Under the pieces are notes generated by a model that did not search any database, had not been told where the DNA came from, and saw only the letters and a list, made by a program, of their open reading frames with translations. Positions 1-8,396 of a stretch of 58,979 bases of DNA are shown here, piece after piece. The DNA lies in NCBI GenBank assembly GCA_000435335.1, contig FR891333.1, forward strand, positions 1 to 58,979, read 5' to 3'. This DNA is from Clostridium sp. CAG:964. Lineage in GTDB: Bacteria > Bacillota > Clostridia > Oscillospirales > Acutalibacteraceae. The number at the start of each line of letters is the position of its first letter. Position 1 is the stretch's first letter. The translations under genes and the position numbers were made by a program.

Positions 1-112
1 GCTTTGTCTACTTAAGAGGTATCATATCAAAATCGGTGGCTTTTGTGTTTATTTTTTTGCAGTAGCTGTCAGCTAAAAGTTGCGGCTGACTAGAATTACA
101 AGTTATAAAGAA
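1..112. other. Edge region without a recognisable gene
   Basis: This stretch lies downstream of hemL. It holds an inverted repeat (GTCAGC at 77-82 on the minus reading, its partner about 11 nt away) that could end the tetrapyrrole transcript, but no clean U-run follows on the minus strand. No coding frame can be supported. The first 50 bases may belong to another element outside the window. Confidence 0.3.
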
Positions 113-1378
113 TTATTTTTTGAAGTTACTTATAATTTGACAGGTTTTTTCAATGTCTTCATCACTATGGGCATACGAAACAAACATTGCCTCAAACTGT
201 GACGGTGCTGTGTAAATACCGTTGCTTTGCAAATATTTAAAATACCTTGCATATGCCCTTGTGTCTGAGGTCTGTGCAGTGTCGTAATCTGTTACCCTTG
301 CGTCGGTAAAGAATACAGTCATAATAGAGCCTGTGCGGTTTACATTTAGTCCGGCTTTTTTCATAGCCTGTTCAATTTTTGACGACTTGCTTTCAAGGCT
401 GCTGTATATTTCCTCTTGATTTTCTTCAAGGATTTTCAGCGTTTCAATGCCGGCACTGACTGCCACCGGATTACCTGAAAGTGTACCTGCCTGATACACC
501 GAGCCTAAGGGTGCTACGCACTCCATAATTTCTCTTTTACCGCCATAAACCGCTAACGGCATACCGCCGCCTACAATTTTGCCAAGGGTGGTTAGGTCGG
601 GCTTTATACCGTAAAAGCCCTGTGCACCGCCTATGCCCAAGCGGAAGCCTGTTATAACCTCGTCAAATATAAGAAGTGAGTTGTACTTATGGGTAATATC
701 ACGCAAAAACTGTAAAAAGCCCTTTTGTGGCGGTACTACGCCCATATTTGCGGCACATGGCTCTACAATTACACAGGCAATTTCATTGCCGTACTTCTCG
801 AATAAGGTCTCTACAGACTGTGTATTGTTATATCTTGCAAGCAGAGTGCTGTCGGTGTAGCCCTTTGGCACGCCTGCACTGTTTGGTATGGAATTTGTAA
901 GAAGTCCCGAGCCTGCTTTTACCAGCAAACCGTCTGAATGGCCGTGGTAACAGCCCTCAAACTTAACAATCTTGTCCCTGCCGGTGTATCCTCTTGCGGC
1001 ACGAATGGCACTCATAACAGCCTCTGTACCCGAATTTACCAGTCTAAGCATTTCCATTGAGGGTACATTTCTTTTTATACGCTGCGCCAGCTGAATTTCT
1101 CCCTTGTGGCACGCACCAAAGGTAAGTCCTTTTTTACAGGTGTTTATAACTGCGTTTATAACCTGTGGGTGACTGTGTCCCAAAATATTAGGCCCCCAGG
1201 AGCATATATAATCTATAAAGCAGTTGCCATCAACATCATATATTTTTGAGCCTTCTGCATGGTCAATAAAAAGCGGTACGCACCCTACAGAGCCGCAGGC
1301 ACGCACAGGGCTGTTTACACCGCCCGGCATAAAACCTAAGGCCTGATTATAAAGATTCTCTGAATTTTTAGTATTCAT
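113..1378 (-). CDS. hemL: Glutamate-1-semialdehyde 2,1-aminomutase
   Basis: Cytoplasmic PLP enzyme that turns glutamate-1-semialdehyde into 5-aminolevulinate, the second dedicated step of the C5 tetrapyrrole route. The 421-residue length is normal. The N-terminus carries the family segment MPGGVNSPVRA, followed by the class III aminotransferase fold; the PLP lysine lies in TLGKIVGGGMP, and SGTEAVMSAIRAARGYTGR is the usual cofactor-loop region. It is the last gene of the six-gene cluster, 14 nt after hemB, and works directly on the product of HemA. No truncation is visible. Confidence 0.97.
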   Translation of the reverse strand: MNTKNSENLYNQALGFMPGGVNSPVRACGSVGCVPLFIDHAEGSKIYDVDGNCFIDYICSWGPNILGHSHPQVINAVINTCKKGLTFGACHKGEIQLAQRIKRNVPSMEMLRLVNSGTEAVMSAIRAARGYTGRDKIVKFEGCYHGHSDGLLVKAGSGLLTNSIPNSAGVPKGYTDSTLLARYNNTQSVETLFEKYGNEIACVIVEPCAANMGVVPPQKGFLQFLRDITHKYNSLLIFDEVITGFRLGIGGAQGFYGIKPDLTTLGKIVGGGMPLAVYGGKREIMECVAPLGSVYQAGTLSGNPVAVSAGIETLKILEENQEEIYSSLESKSSKIEQAMKKAGLNVNRTGSIMTVFFTDARVTDYDTAQTSDTRAYARYFKYLQSNGIYTAPSQFEAMFVSYAHSDEDIEKTCQIISNFKK

Positions 1379-1392
1379 ACTCCTATACTTCC

Positions 1393-2373
1393 TTATTTAT
1401 AATATTCGTCAATCCATTTTGCCAAATCAAGTGCATGGTAGGTTATTATAATATCCGCACCGGCTCTTTTTATGGCTATCATATTTTCGCTAACTATTTT
1501 CTTTTCGTCTATCCAGCCTTTTTCTGACGCCGCCTTTACCATAGCGTATTCACCGCTGACATTGTATGCAACCAACGGCAGGTCAAAACGCTGTGAAGCC
1601 TCCTTAACAACATCAAGATACGCCAAAGCTGGCTTTACCATAACCATATCCGCACCCTCTGCAATATCGTCTGCAATCTCTCTTAGTGCCTCTTTGCCGT
1701 TTGCATAATCCATTTGGTAGCTTTTTCTGTCGCCAAACTCAGGTGCAGACTGTGCCGCATCTCTAAACGGTGAGTAATATGCCGAGGCAAACTTTGCGCT
1801 GTATGAAAGTATGGGAGTATTTATAAAACCGTTGCTGTCCAGAGCCTGCCTTATGGCCGCTACTCTGCCGTCCATCATATCCGACGGTGCTATTATGTCT
1901 GCTCCGGCTTTTGCCAGGCTGACTGCCATTTTTGACAGTAGCGGCAATGTTTCGTCATTTAAGATTTCACAGCCGCACACTACTCCGCAATGACCGTGGC
2001 TTGTGTATTCACACAGGCACACATCGGCTATAACCAACAGTGACGGATATTTTTCCTTTATATATCTTATGGCGCACTGTGTTACTCCGTTATCATCATA
2101 AGCCGAAGAAGCCTCGGCGTCCTTGTGCTTTGGTATGCCAAAAATCAAAATTCCGGCTATGCCGCTGTTGTTGATTTCCTGTAATACTTCATCTGCTCTG
2201 TCTAAAGAGTACTGATAAACCCCCGGCATTGACTCTACAGGATTTTTTATGTTTTCACCCTCAACTATGAATATAGGGTAAATCAGGTCGCCCTTGTCAA
2301 TGCGTGTTTCACGCACCAAGCTGCGTATATTTTCATTTGCCCTAAGTCTTCTAAATCTTTTCAAAACAATCAC
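1393..2373 (-). CDS. hemB: Porphobilinogen synthase (delta-aminolevulinic acid dehydratase)
   Basis: Condenses two 5-aminolevulinates into porphobilinogen. The 326-residue length matches the family. The two Schiff-base lysines are visible in SAKFASAYYSPFRDA and MVKPALAYLD. The stretch DVCLCEYTSHGHCG supplies the cysteines of the zinc-dependent enzyme form, so a catalytic-zinc HemB is likely rather than the Mg-only type. It sits between the cobA-hemD fusion (63 nt upstream) and hemL. The preceding gap is the longest inside the cluster but shows no convincing internal promoter. Confidence 0.97.
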   Translation of the reverse strand: MIVLKRFRRLRANENIRSLVRETRIDKGDLIYPIFIVEGENIKNPVESMPGVYQYSLDRADEVLQEINNSGIAGILIFGIPKHKDAEASSAYDDNGVTQCAIRYIKEKYPSLLVIADVCLCEYTSHGHCGVVCGCEILNDETLPLLSKMAVSLAKAGADIIAPSDMMDGRVAAIRQALDSNGFINTPILSYSAKFASAYYSPFRDAAQSAPEFGDRKSYQMDYANGKEALREIADDIAEGADMVMVKPALAYLDVVKEASQRFDLPLVAYNVSGEYAMVKAASEKGWIDEKKIVSENMIAIKRAGADIIITYHALDLAKWIDEYYK

Positions 2374-2436
2374 TCTCTTTACTTACTTTATTAATCCTTT
2401 TTGTAGGTTTTTAAAATCAATCAAACTAAAATTAAG

Positions 2437-3930
2437 TTAATCTTTTGTATCAGCTTCACAGTTTGCCGTCTTTAAAATAGCGTTTACAACACCGTGAACA
2501 TCCTTGGTTTTTGCAATGTTAAATTCCTTAATGTTGCGCTGCAACAAGGCACGGGCTGTTATTTCACCTATGCACACTATTTTTGTTTTTGCTGAAATGC
2601 TGTAGCCCTTTTCAAAAAAAGATTTCACTCCCGAAGAGCTTGCAAAGGTAATAAAATCAGTATCTACCATACAGCTTTGGCTGTCACCTTGCAGTTGTAT
2701 GTCATATGTTTTTATGTCGCTGTATTTTATGCCACCGTTGTCCAAAATTTCTGTAAGCTCCTTTGAACCGTTTTCGGCACGCAAAATAAGTAACTTGTCG
2801 CTTTTTTCAACACTATCAACCAACAGCCTGCCCAACTCTGCCGAGGTATAAACCCTTGGAATAAGGTCGGCAAATATGCCGTTTTTTTCAAGCACGCTTG
2901 CCGTACCCGTACCTATCACAGCAAATTTTATGTTAGCAAGGCTTCTTATATCAATTTTTAAGCTGTGCAGTCGTTTTAAAAATATCTCTGCTCCGTTCAT
3001 ACTGGTAAGCACAACATAGTGGTAGCTGTCAATATTATTTAGCGCCTGTTCAAACAGCGGATTGCTTTGGTATTCAATAACATTAAGATAATCCAAATGC
3101 CTTGTGTCTGCACCCAAAGCCGAAAGCTGTTTGCTTAGCTTGTGGGCGAGCCTTTGGGTACCTGTAACCGTAACGGAAATATTCTTCAGCGGCTGTTCCA
3201 AAGTAGGTGAAAGGTCAAAAGCGGCAGTTTCACCCACCACTATTATAGCAGGCGGCACAACCTTTTTTTCTTCTGCAAGACTGCAAATATTTTCAAGAGT
3301 ACCCCTAACGGTTTGGCTGACAGCATATGCACCGTTTGAAACCACTGCCGCCGGTGTATTTTTACTTTTGCCGTTTTCAACCAGTCCCTGCACTATTTGC
3401 GGCAGCTTTTTAATACCCATTAAAAATACCAGCGTTCCTTTTAGCTTGGCATACTCCTTTAGGTTATCGGGAAGTGTGTCTTGTGCCGTATGTCCTGTAA
3501 TTATATGCAGACTTCGGCTTAAATTACGGTGAGTTACCGGTATGCCGGCAAGCTCCGGCACTGCAATGGCAGAGGTAACTCCCGGCACTACGCTGTATGG
3601 AATGTTATTTTCTTGAAGTGCAAGTACCTCTTCGCCCCCTCTGCCAAACACAAAGGGATCGCCTCCCTTTAGGCGTACTACAGTTTTTCCGCTTTTTGCC
3701 TTTTCAACAAGTATATTGTTTATAGTGCTTTGCTTTTCACTATGCATACCTGCACGCTTTCCTGCACAGATTTTTTCTGCTGTGTCCTCTGTATATTCAA
3801 GCAATGCATTATCCACAAGGCTGTCGTAAACCACTGTGTCGCATTTTTTTAAGCACTCTATCCCACGCAGTGTTATAAGGTCGTAATCTCCGCAGCCGGC
3901 TCCTACTATATAAACCTTTCCCATACTCAT
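2437..3930 (-). CDS. cobA-hemD: Fused uroporphyrinogen-III C-methyltransferase / uroporphyrinogen-III synthase
   Basis: Bifunctional protein of 497 residues. Residues 1 to about 240 are a SAM-dependent SUMT domain (VYIVGAGCGDYDLITLRG at the start, then LKGGDPFVFGRGGEE), making precorrin-2 from uroporphyrinogen III. Residues about 250 to 485 are a HemD domain (VTVTGTQRLAHKLS onward) that cyclises hydroxymethylbilane. Fusion of these domains is common in Clostridia and channels flux to siroheme and cobalamin. The start overlaps the hemC stop by 4 nt, implying translational coupling. MSMG offers two possible ATG starts six bases apart. Confidence 0.94.
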   Translation of the reverse strand: MSMGKVYIVGAGCGDYDLITLRGIECLKKCDTVVYDSLVDNALLEYTEDTAEKICAGKRAGMHSEKQSTINNILVEKAKSGKTVVRLKGGDPFVFGRGGEEVLALQENNIPYSVVPGVTSAIAVPELAGIPVTHRNLSRSLHIITGHTAQDTLPDNLKEYAKLKGTLVFLMGIKKLPQIVQGLVENGKSKNTPAAVVSNGAYAVSQTVRGTLENICSLAEEKKVVPPAIIVVGETAAFDLSPTLEQPLKNISVTVTGTQRLAHKLSKQLSALGADTRHLDYLNVIEYQSNPLFEQALNNIDSYHYVVLTSMNGAEIFLKRLHSLKIDIRSLANIKFAVIGTGTASVLEKNGIFADLIPRVYTSAELGRLLVDSVEKSDKLLILRAENGSKELTEILDNGGIKYSDIKTYDIQLQGDSQSCMVDTDFITFASSSGVKSFFEKGYSISAKTKIVCIGEITARALLQRNIKEFNIAKTKDVHGVVNAILKTANCEADTKD

Positions 3931-4790
3931 AGCTTTTTCACCAACCCTTCAGCAAGGGCAAGCCTATCTTCTACATTAGCACTGCCCTTTAAAATCTTAT
4001 TACAGTCTGCTGTTGCATATAAGCTTATTTTGCTTTCCTGTACCTGTGCAAATGCCCCTACAGGCATAGCACAGTCGGCATTAAGCAACCGCGGAATTTG
4101 TCGTTCTGCTTCAAACTCGTACATAGTTTTCAGGTGATTTACCTCTTTTAACAATTGGGCAATTTCACCCTGCTTTCTGCTTTCTGCTGCAATTATACCC
4201 TGGCAAGGTGCAGGCAAAAAGCTGTCGCAGTCAAATGGAGTTACGGTGTAGTTTTGGCTTGTAAAGAGGTTAAGTCTTTTTAAGCCGGCGGCGGCTAATA
4301 TTATACCGTCATATTCACCCTTTAAAAGCTTATTCAACCTCGTATCCACATTGCCCCTAATGTTTTTCACCTGTACATTGGGGTACAGCTTTTTCAAAAG
4401 CCTTGCCCGACGCATACTGCCTGTACCCACCAAAAAGCTATCACTGTTTATTATACAATCATTATTCCTTGTTACAAGCACATCTCTGTAGTCGCCACGC
4501 TCCAGCACAGCGGTTATTCCTAAGCCGTCTGCTAAACCTAACGGCAAATCCTTGGCGCTATGGACAGCCACATCAATTTCACCGTTCAGCAGTGCCTGCT
4601 CAAGCTCAGCAATAAATACTCCCTTACCGCCTAATGCCGCAAGGGGTTTGTTCAGCACTTTGTCACCGGTAGTGGATATATGCACTATTTGCGGCTGTAC
4701 ATTTGGAATTTTTTCAACAAGCTTTTCTATAAACATTTCTGTTTGTGCAAGTGCCAGCTTGCTTTTTCTGGTACCAATTTTTATTTTCAT
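3927..4790 (-). CDS. hemC: Hydroxymethylbilane synthase (porphobilinogen deaminase)
   Basis: Polymerises four porphobilinogens into hydroxymethylbilane in the cytoplasm. At 287 residues it is close to the usual 300. Recognisable parts are the N-terminal GTRKSKLALAQT, the HSAKDLP loop with the catalytic aspartate, GTGSMRRARLL for substrate carboxylates, and Cys240 in LNADCAMPVG, which carries the dipyrromethane cofactor. It overlaps both neighbours by 4 nt, which places it firmly in the operon. Its product is used by the HemD half of the next gene. Confidence 0.97.
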   Translation of the reverse strand: MKIKIGTRKSKLALAQTEMFIEKLVEKIPNVQPQIVHISTTGDKVLNKPLAALGGKGVFIAELEQALLNGEIDVAVHSAKDLPLGLADGLGITAVLERGDYRDVLVTRNNDCIINSDSFLVGTGSMRRARLLKKLYPNVQVKNIRGNVDTRLNKLLKGEYDGIILAAAGLKRLNLFTSQNYTVTPFDCDSFLPAPCQGIIAAESRKQGEIAQLLKEVNHLKTMYEFEAERQIPRLLNADCAMPVGAFAQVQESKISLYATADCNKILKGSANVEDRLALAEGLVKKL

Positions 4791-5395
4791 AATGTATATT
4801 CCTTAATTATTTCTTCAACAGCTTTGTCGTCTACCAAAGCACCCTCAACACACATATTAAGAAGTCGGGTAAATATTTCTTTTCTTTCTTCTTCATTGTT
4901 TATGCTTGCTTTTATTGCTGCTCTGTATTTCCATAAAACCTCTACTGTATCTGCGTTAATATTTTCTAACAGCCGTATAAGCTGTTCCTTTACATATTTT
5001 GCGTAAACAGGGCTTTTACCCGAGGTAGTAATACCCGCCGTTATGCCGTTTTCTTTGACTAATGCCGGAAAAATAAAAGTACACCTTTCTTTATCGTCCA
5101 CAGTGTTTACAGGTATATTTTTCGCACTGCACAGCCTATAGATGTGTTCGTTTACCTGTGAATTGTTTGTAGCACTTATTACGCAAAACATACCGTCAAG
5201 GTCGCTGTCAGCAAACACACGCTTTACTGTTTTTACGCCAAGCTTAACAATTTCATTGCATATCTCAGGCGAAACAACGGTTATAACGGGATTAAAGGGC
5301 AGCAGCTTTTCCACCTTACGCAGTGCCACTGCTCCGCCGCCTACAACTAGAATATCTTTCTTTTCAATATCAATATAAAAGGGAAAGTAAGCCAT
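4787..5395 (-). CDS. Precorrin-2 dehydrogenase / sirohydrochlorin ferrochelatase-type (siroheme synthase N-domain)
   Basis: About 202 residues, corresponding to the N-terminal half of CysG (Met8p/CysGB type). It starts MAYFPFYIDIE and has the NAD-binding glycine motif VVGGGAVALRKVEKLL. The expected role is oxidation of precorrin-2 to sirohydrochlorin, possibly with Fe chelation. The start was set at 5395, where AAGGAG stands 5 nt upstream; an upstream in-frame codon would overlap hemA. It leaves hemA by a single nucleotide and overlaps hemC by 4 nt. The methyltransferase half of CysG is supplied by the cobA-hemD gene. Whether it chelates iron cannot be told from sequence. Confidence 0.9.
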   Translation of the reverse strand: MAYFPFYIDIEKKDILVVGGGAVALRKVEKLLPFNPVITVVSPEICNEIVKLGVKTVKRVFADSDLDGMFCVISATNNSQVNEHIYRLCSAKNIPVNTVDDKERCTFIFPALVKENGITAGITTSGKSPVYAKYVKEQLIRLLENINADTVEVLWKYRAAIKASINNEEERKEIFTRLLNMCVEGALVDDKAVEEIIKEYTL

Positions 5396-5396
5396 T

Positions 5397-6533
5397 TTAA
5401 CTCCTTTCGTCAAAGCCCTTTAAAACCTCAAGGGTTTTAATAAATTCATCGGCAGACATTTCTGCCTTTAGCTTGTAAAGCACATCCTCAAACGATGCCT
5501 TGCTAAGGCTTGACCTTAATTTTTCAACATACGGCAAAAAGTAATGAAAGGCAATATCCTTTTTCAAAACATCAATTTCCTTTTGGATAATTACCCTTGC
5601 AGCCTCCACCGAGTCCATTTTAAGTGCGTTGTTTTCCTGTGCCAGCTGCTCAAAATAGTCAATACCCATACGCTGTACACCGAAAATTTCTGTTACCTGA
5701 CTGTCAATATCGGGTGGCACTGCCAGGTCTATAAGCAAGCGTGACTTTTGCAGCTTTATATTTTGGGACAGGTCGTTGTATGTAATTGTATAGTGAGGGC
5801 CTGCAGTGGCACTGACAATACAGTCGGCACTGTCAACATAGTCGTACCTTTTGGCATAATCAACAGTCTTTATTTTATCACCTGTAAACGAAAGAGAAGC
5901 ACTATGATTTCTAAGTGTAGTAACAACCGTAACATTTTTATGGGAAAGCAGGTTTTTCACAAGAGTTGTGCCGATTTTACCTGTTGCTCCTATCACCAAA
6001 ACCATAACATTATCTTTAAAGCGTGATATTTCATTAGCCGCCAATGTAGCAGTAGAAACAGAGGTTTTAGAAATAGCCGTTTCTGTTTTAATTTTTTTTG
6101 CACAGGCTATAGCGGACTGAAAAATCTGGTTAATTTCAAAGCCGACAGCATCACAGCCTTGTGCCCTACTGTACGCAAGCTTTATCTGACCTAAAATTTC
6201 ATCTTCACCTATAACCATAGACTCTATACCGCTTGCCACCTTAAATAAATGCTGTACAGCCTGCTTGTGATAAAATACATATAAATGCTTTTTCAGAATA
6301 TGCATATTTATACCGGAACGCTGTGACAGCACCTTTTCTGCTGTAGTCACAGCATCTTCATTACCGCAAAAGTACAGCTCCGTTCTGTTGCAGGTACAAA
6401 GTATTACACACTGTTGGATTTCACTGCAGGATAAAAGCTGTTTTAAAATATCTGATTGCACACCCTCTGTAAAAGCCAGTTTTTTCCTAATATTAATATC
6501 CGAATTTTTATAATTCACACTTATACAATACAT
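5397..6533 (-). CDS. hemA: Glutamyl-tRNA reductase
   Basis: Reduces glutamyl-tRNA(Glu) to glutamate-1-semialdehyde, the committed and usually regulated step of C5 tetrapyrrole synthesis. About 378 residues, slightly short of the common 410-420. The nucleophilic cysteine is Cys48 in CTCNRTELYF; SGIESMVIGEDEILGQIK is the second family signature, and VLVIGATGKIGTTLVKNLL is the NADPH site. The start at 6533 (MYCISVNYK) has AGGGGTG 5 nt upstream; a longer frame from 6584 lacks this. It is the first gene of the cluster, with its own promoter and a leader hairpin that nearly touches the ribosome binding site. Confidence 0.95.
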   Translation of the reverse strand: MYCISVNYKNSDINIRKKLAFTEGVQSDILKQLLSCSEIQQCVILCTCNRTELYFCGNEDAVTTAEKVLSQRSGINMHILKKHLYVFYHKQAVQHLFKVASGIESMVIGEDEILGQIKLAYSRAQGCDAVGFEINQIFQSAIACAKKIKTETAISKTSVSTATLAANEISRFKDNVMVLVIGATGKIGTTLVKNLLSHKNVTVVTTLRNHSASLSFTGDKIKTVDYAKRYDYVDSADCIVSATAGPHYTITYNDLSQNIKLQKSRLLIDLAVPPDIDSQVTEIFGVQRMGIDYFEQLAQENNALKMDSVEAARVIIQKEIDVLKKDIAFHYFLPYVEKLRSSLSKASFEDVLYKLKAEMSADEFIKTLEVLKGFDERS

Positions 6534-6545
6534 ATTAACACCCCT

Positions 6546-6588
6546 GTGCGTGTTTATTTCGGCAAAAAGCATTGTCGCTAACACGCAC
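6546..6588 (-). promoter_or_regulatory. Leader inverted repeat just upstream of the hemA ribosome binding site
   Basis: A perfect 9-bp inverted repeat (GTGCGTGTT at 6580-6588 on the minus reading, AACACGCAC at 6546-6554) encloses a 25-nt loop. It ends a few bases before the AGGGGTG ribosome binding site. It lies within the roughly 70-nt leader predicted from the promoter at 6609-6637. It could affect translation initiation of hemA or be an operator; neither is proven. Confidence 0.55.
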
Positions 6589-6608
6589 TAAAAAATCATT
6601 ACTGTGTT

Positions 6609-6637
6609 ATTTTAATGCTGCAGCCCAAAAATGTCAA
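6609..6637 (-). promoter_or_regulatory. Sigma-A type promoter of the hem cluster
   Basis: Minus strand: -35 TTGACA (6632-6637), 17-nt spacer, -10 TAAAAT (6609-6614). The predicted transcript starts near 6602, giving a leader of about 70 nt before hemA. Confidence 0.8.
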
Positions 6638-6729
6638 TTTTAGCAGCCATTTTTTGACGATAGGGGAATTTTGACAATATCTAATAATTCGCCCCTCGCT
6701 TTAAATCAGTTTTTCTTTTTACAGTTTTA

Positions 6730-6790
6730 TTCCAACTGTTGACAGAGAGCCGCTTTTTTCGACTTCGTTCCAACTGTTGACAGAGAGCCG
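6730..6790. repeat. Two direct copies of a 23-bp intergenic repeat
   Basis: Identical 23-bp units at 6730-6752 and 6768-6790 (core CAACTGTTGACAGAG) stand 38 bp apart, centre to centre. Each contains the small dyad CAAC-T-GTTG. They sit between the tRNA terminator and the hem promoter, about 100 bp upstream of the latter. They could be paired operator sites, or a small dispersed repeat. No coding frame covers them. Confidence 0.7.
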
Positions 6791-6807
6791 TACATCAAAA
6801 ATCGCAG

Positions 6808-6849
6808 CAAAAAGCTCGGTGTCTTGCAAAAACAGCAAAACACCGAGCT
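6808..6849 (-). terminator. Rho-independent terminator after tRNA-Arg
   Basis: Minus strand: AGCTCGGTGT pairs with ACACCGAGCT and is followed by a short U-run. The hairpin starts 5 nt after the encoded CCA of the tRNA. Confidence 0.85.
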
Positions 6850-6853
6850 AAAT

Positions 6854-6928
6854 TGGTCCGCCCGACGGGAATTGAACCCACACCACCGGAGTCGGAGTCC
6901 GGTACACTATCCATTATGCTACGGGCAG
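6854..6928 (-). tRNA. tRNA-Arg(CCG)
   Basis: A 75-nt cloverleaf can be folded by hand: acceptor CTGCCCG/CGGGCGG (7 bp), D arm GCAT/GTGT, anticodon stem CCGGA/TCCGG with loop CTCCGAC (anticodon CCG, U33 present), T arm GTGGG/CCCGT with loop TTCAATT, discriminator A and an encoded CCA. It reads CGG codons. It lies 5 nt beyond the U-run of the ribosomal-operon terminator and is followed at once by its own terminator, so no room is left for a separate promoter directly upstream. Confidence 0.95.
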
Positions 6929-6932
6929 TTAC

Positions 6933-6964
6933 AAAAACAGGCGACACAAAATTGCGTCGCCTGT
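6933..6964 (-). terminator. Terminator of the S10-spc-alpha superoperon
   Basis: Minus strand: ACAGGCGACGC pairs over 11 bp (one G-U) with GTGTCGCCTGT around a 6-nt loop, followed by TTTTT. It stands 18 nt after the rplQ stop and just before tRNA-Arg. Confidence 0.9.
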
Positions 6965-6981
6965 GTAAAAAACTGGCAATA

Positions 6982-7323
6982 TTACAGAAGCTCAATAATA
7001 GCCATTTCTGCTGCGTCACCACGACGAGGGCCAAGCTTAGTGATACGAGTGTAACCACCGTTCTTGTCTGCATACTTTGGTGCAATCTCCTTAAACAGCT
7101 TTGCAGCTACATCCTCCTTAGTTACAAAGGACATAACCATACGCTTATTGTGAAGGCTGTCAACCTTAGCTATAGTTATCATTTTTTCAGCCATAGCTCT
7201 TACTTCTTTTGCACGAGTTAATGTAGTTTCAATTTTTCCGTTTTCAAAAAGGAAAGTAACCATGCCTCTTAGCATTGCAATTCTATGAGAAGTAGCTCTT
7301 CCCAGCTTTCTTGTACCTGGCAT
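6982..7323 (-). CDS. rplQ: 50S ribosomal protein L17
   Basis: 113 residues, starting MPGTRKLGRATSHRIAMLRG, the standard bacterial L17 N-terminus. It binds 23S rRNA near the tunnel exit and is the last protein gene of the alpha operon, 38 nt after rpoA. The C-terminus GPRRGDAAEMAIIEL is typical. A strong terminator follows within 20 nt. Confidence 0.97.
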   Translation of the reverse strand: MPGTRKLGRATSHRIAMLRGMVTFLFENGKIETTLTRAKEVRAMAEKMITIAKVDSLHNKRMVMSFVTKEDVAAKLFKEIAPKYADKNGGYTRITKLGPRRGDAAEMAIIELL

Positions 7324-7361
7324 CGTAATTCACTCCTTTACATAAATTTTATAGTAAACAA

Positions 7362-8315
7362 TTATTCTTCATCATTCTGCAGAGAAAATCCTAAAGACTC
7401 CAATTTGTCAATAACTTCCTCTAAAGATTTGCGTCCAAGGTTACGGACTTTCATCATATCGTCCTGAGATCTGTTAATAAGATCCTCAACAGTATTAATA
7501 CCTGCACGCTTTAGGCAGTTAAATGAGCGAACAGACAAATCAAGCTCCTCAATAGTCATCTCAAGAACTTTTTCCTTGCCCTTGTCGTCCTTTTCCACCA
7601 TAATTTCAGTTGTAGAACCCTTATCAGAAAGGTCCACAAACAGGTTAAGATGCTCGGTAAGAACCTTAGCTGCAAGTGAAACAGCCTCTTGAGCAGTAAT
7701 AACACCGTTTGTCCAAACATCTAATGATAGCTTATCATAGTCAGTAATCTGACCAACACGAGTGTTCTCAACTGTGTAGTTCACCTTTAATACAGGTGTA
7801 TAAATTGAGTCAATAGGCAAAGCGCCTATAACATTGTTGTTCATAAGAGCCTTGTTACGCTCGCCGGGAACATATCCTCTTCCTCTGTCAAGAGTTATTT
7901 CCATATAAAGCTTAGCTCCGTCATCCAGTGTAGCAATATGCATCTCAGGATTTAGAATTTCAACCTCGCTGTCAGCAGAAATAGATGCCGCAGTAACCTC
8001 ACAAGGGCCCTCAGCACTGATTTCAACTGTTTTTTCACCATTACAGTGCAGCTTAGCAACCAATCCCTTCATATTAAGAACAATCTGTGTAACATCTTCT
8101 TTTACACCGGGAATGGTAGAAAACTCGTGCAAAACACCGTTAATCTTAATAGATTTAACAGCAACACCTTCCAAAGAAGAAAGTAAAACTCTTCTCAGGC
8201 TGTTGCCAAGTGTATTACCAAAGCCTCTTTCAAGCGGCTCAACAACAAATCTTCCGAAAGAACCGTCTTCGGACAAATCTTCAACATTTATGCTTGGCTT
8301 TTCAATTTCTATCAT
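7362..8315 (-). CDS. rpoA: DNA-directed RNA polymerase alpha subunit
   Basis: About 317 residues. The N-terminal dimerisation/assembly domain (residues 1 to about 230, with GFGNTLGNSLRRVLLSSL) is joined by a short acidic linker to the C-terminal domain (from about 245, ELDLSVRSFNCLKRAGI), which contacts UP elements and activators. The start at 8315 has AGGAGG 7 nt upstream; seven further in-frame codons exist but are unlikely to be used. It sits between rpsD and rplQ, the conserved alpha-operon position. Confidence 0.97.
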   Translation of the reverse strand: MIEIEKPSINVEDLSEDGSFGRFVVEPLERGFGNTLGNSLRRVLLSSLEGVAVKSIKINGVLHEFSTIPGVKEDVTQIVLNMKGLVAKLHCNGEKTVEISAEGPCEVTAASISADSEVEILNPEMHIATLDDGAKLYMEITLDRGRGYVPGERNKALMNNNVIGALPIDSIYTPVLKVNYTVENTRVGQITDYDKLSLDVWTNGVITAQEAVSLAAKVLTEHLNLFVDLSDKGSTTEIMVEKDDKGKEKVLEMTIEELDLSVRSFNCLKRAGINTVEDLINRSQDDMMKVRNLGRKSLEEVIDKLESLGFSLQNDEE

Positions 8316-8396
8316 CAGTGAACCTCCTATATACATTCACAGAAAAAACTGCGTATGGGCGTAAACCTAATAAAAAACACTACATTTATGTTAGGA

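Noticed and set aside
1..60. Possible transposon end in the first bases (TTAAG-centred dyad)
   Set aside because: No transposase or matching end is visible inside the window, so it cannot be supported.
6795..7221. Frames over the tRNA-Arg and its terminators on either strand
   Set aside because: They overlap a convincing tRNA, two hairpins and the rplQ gene, and have no coding character.
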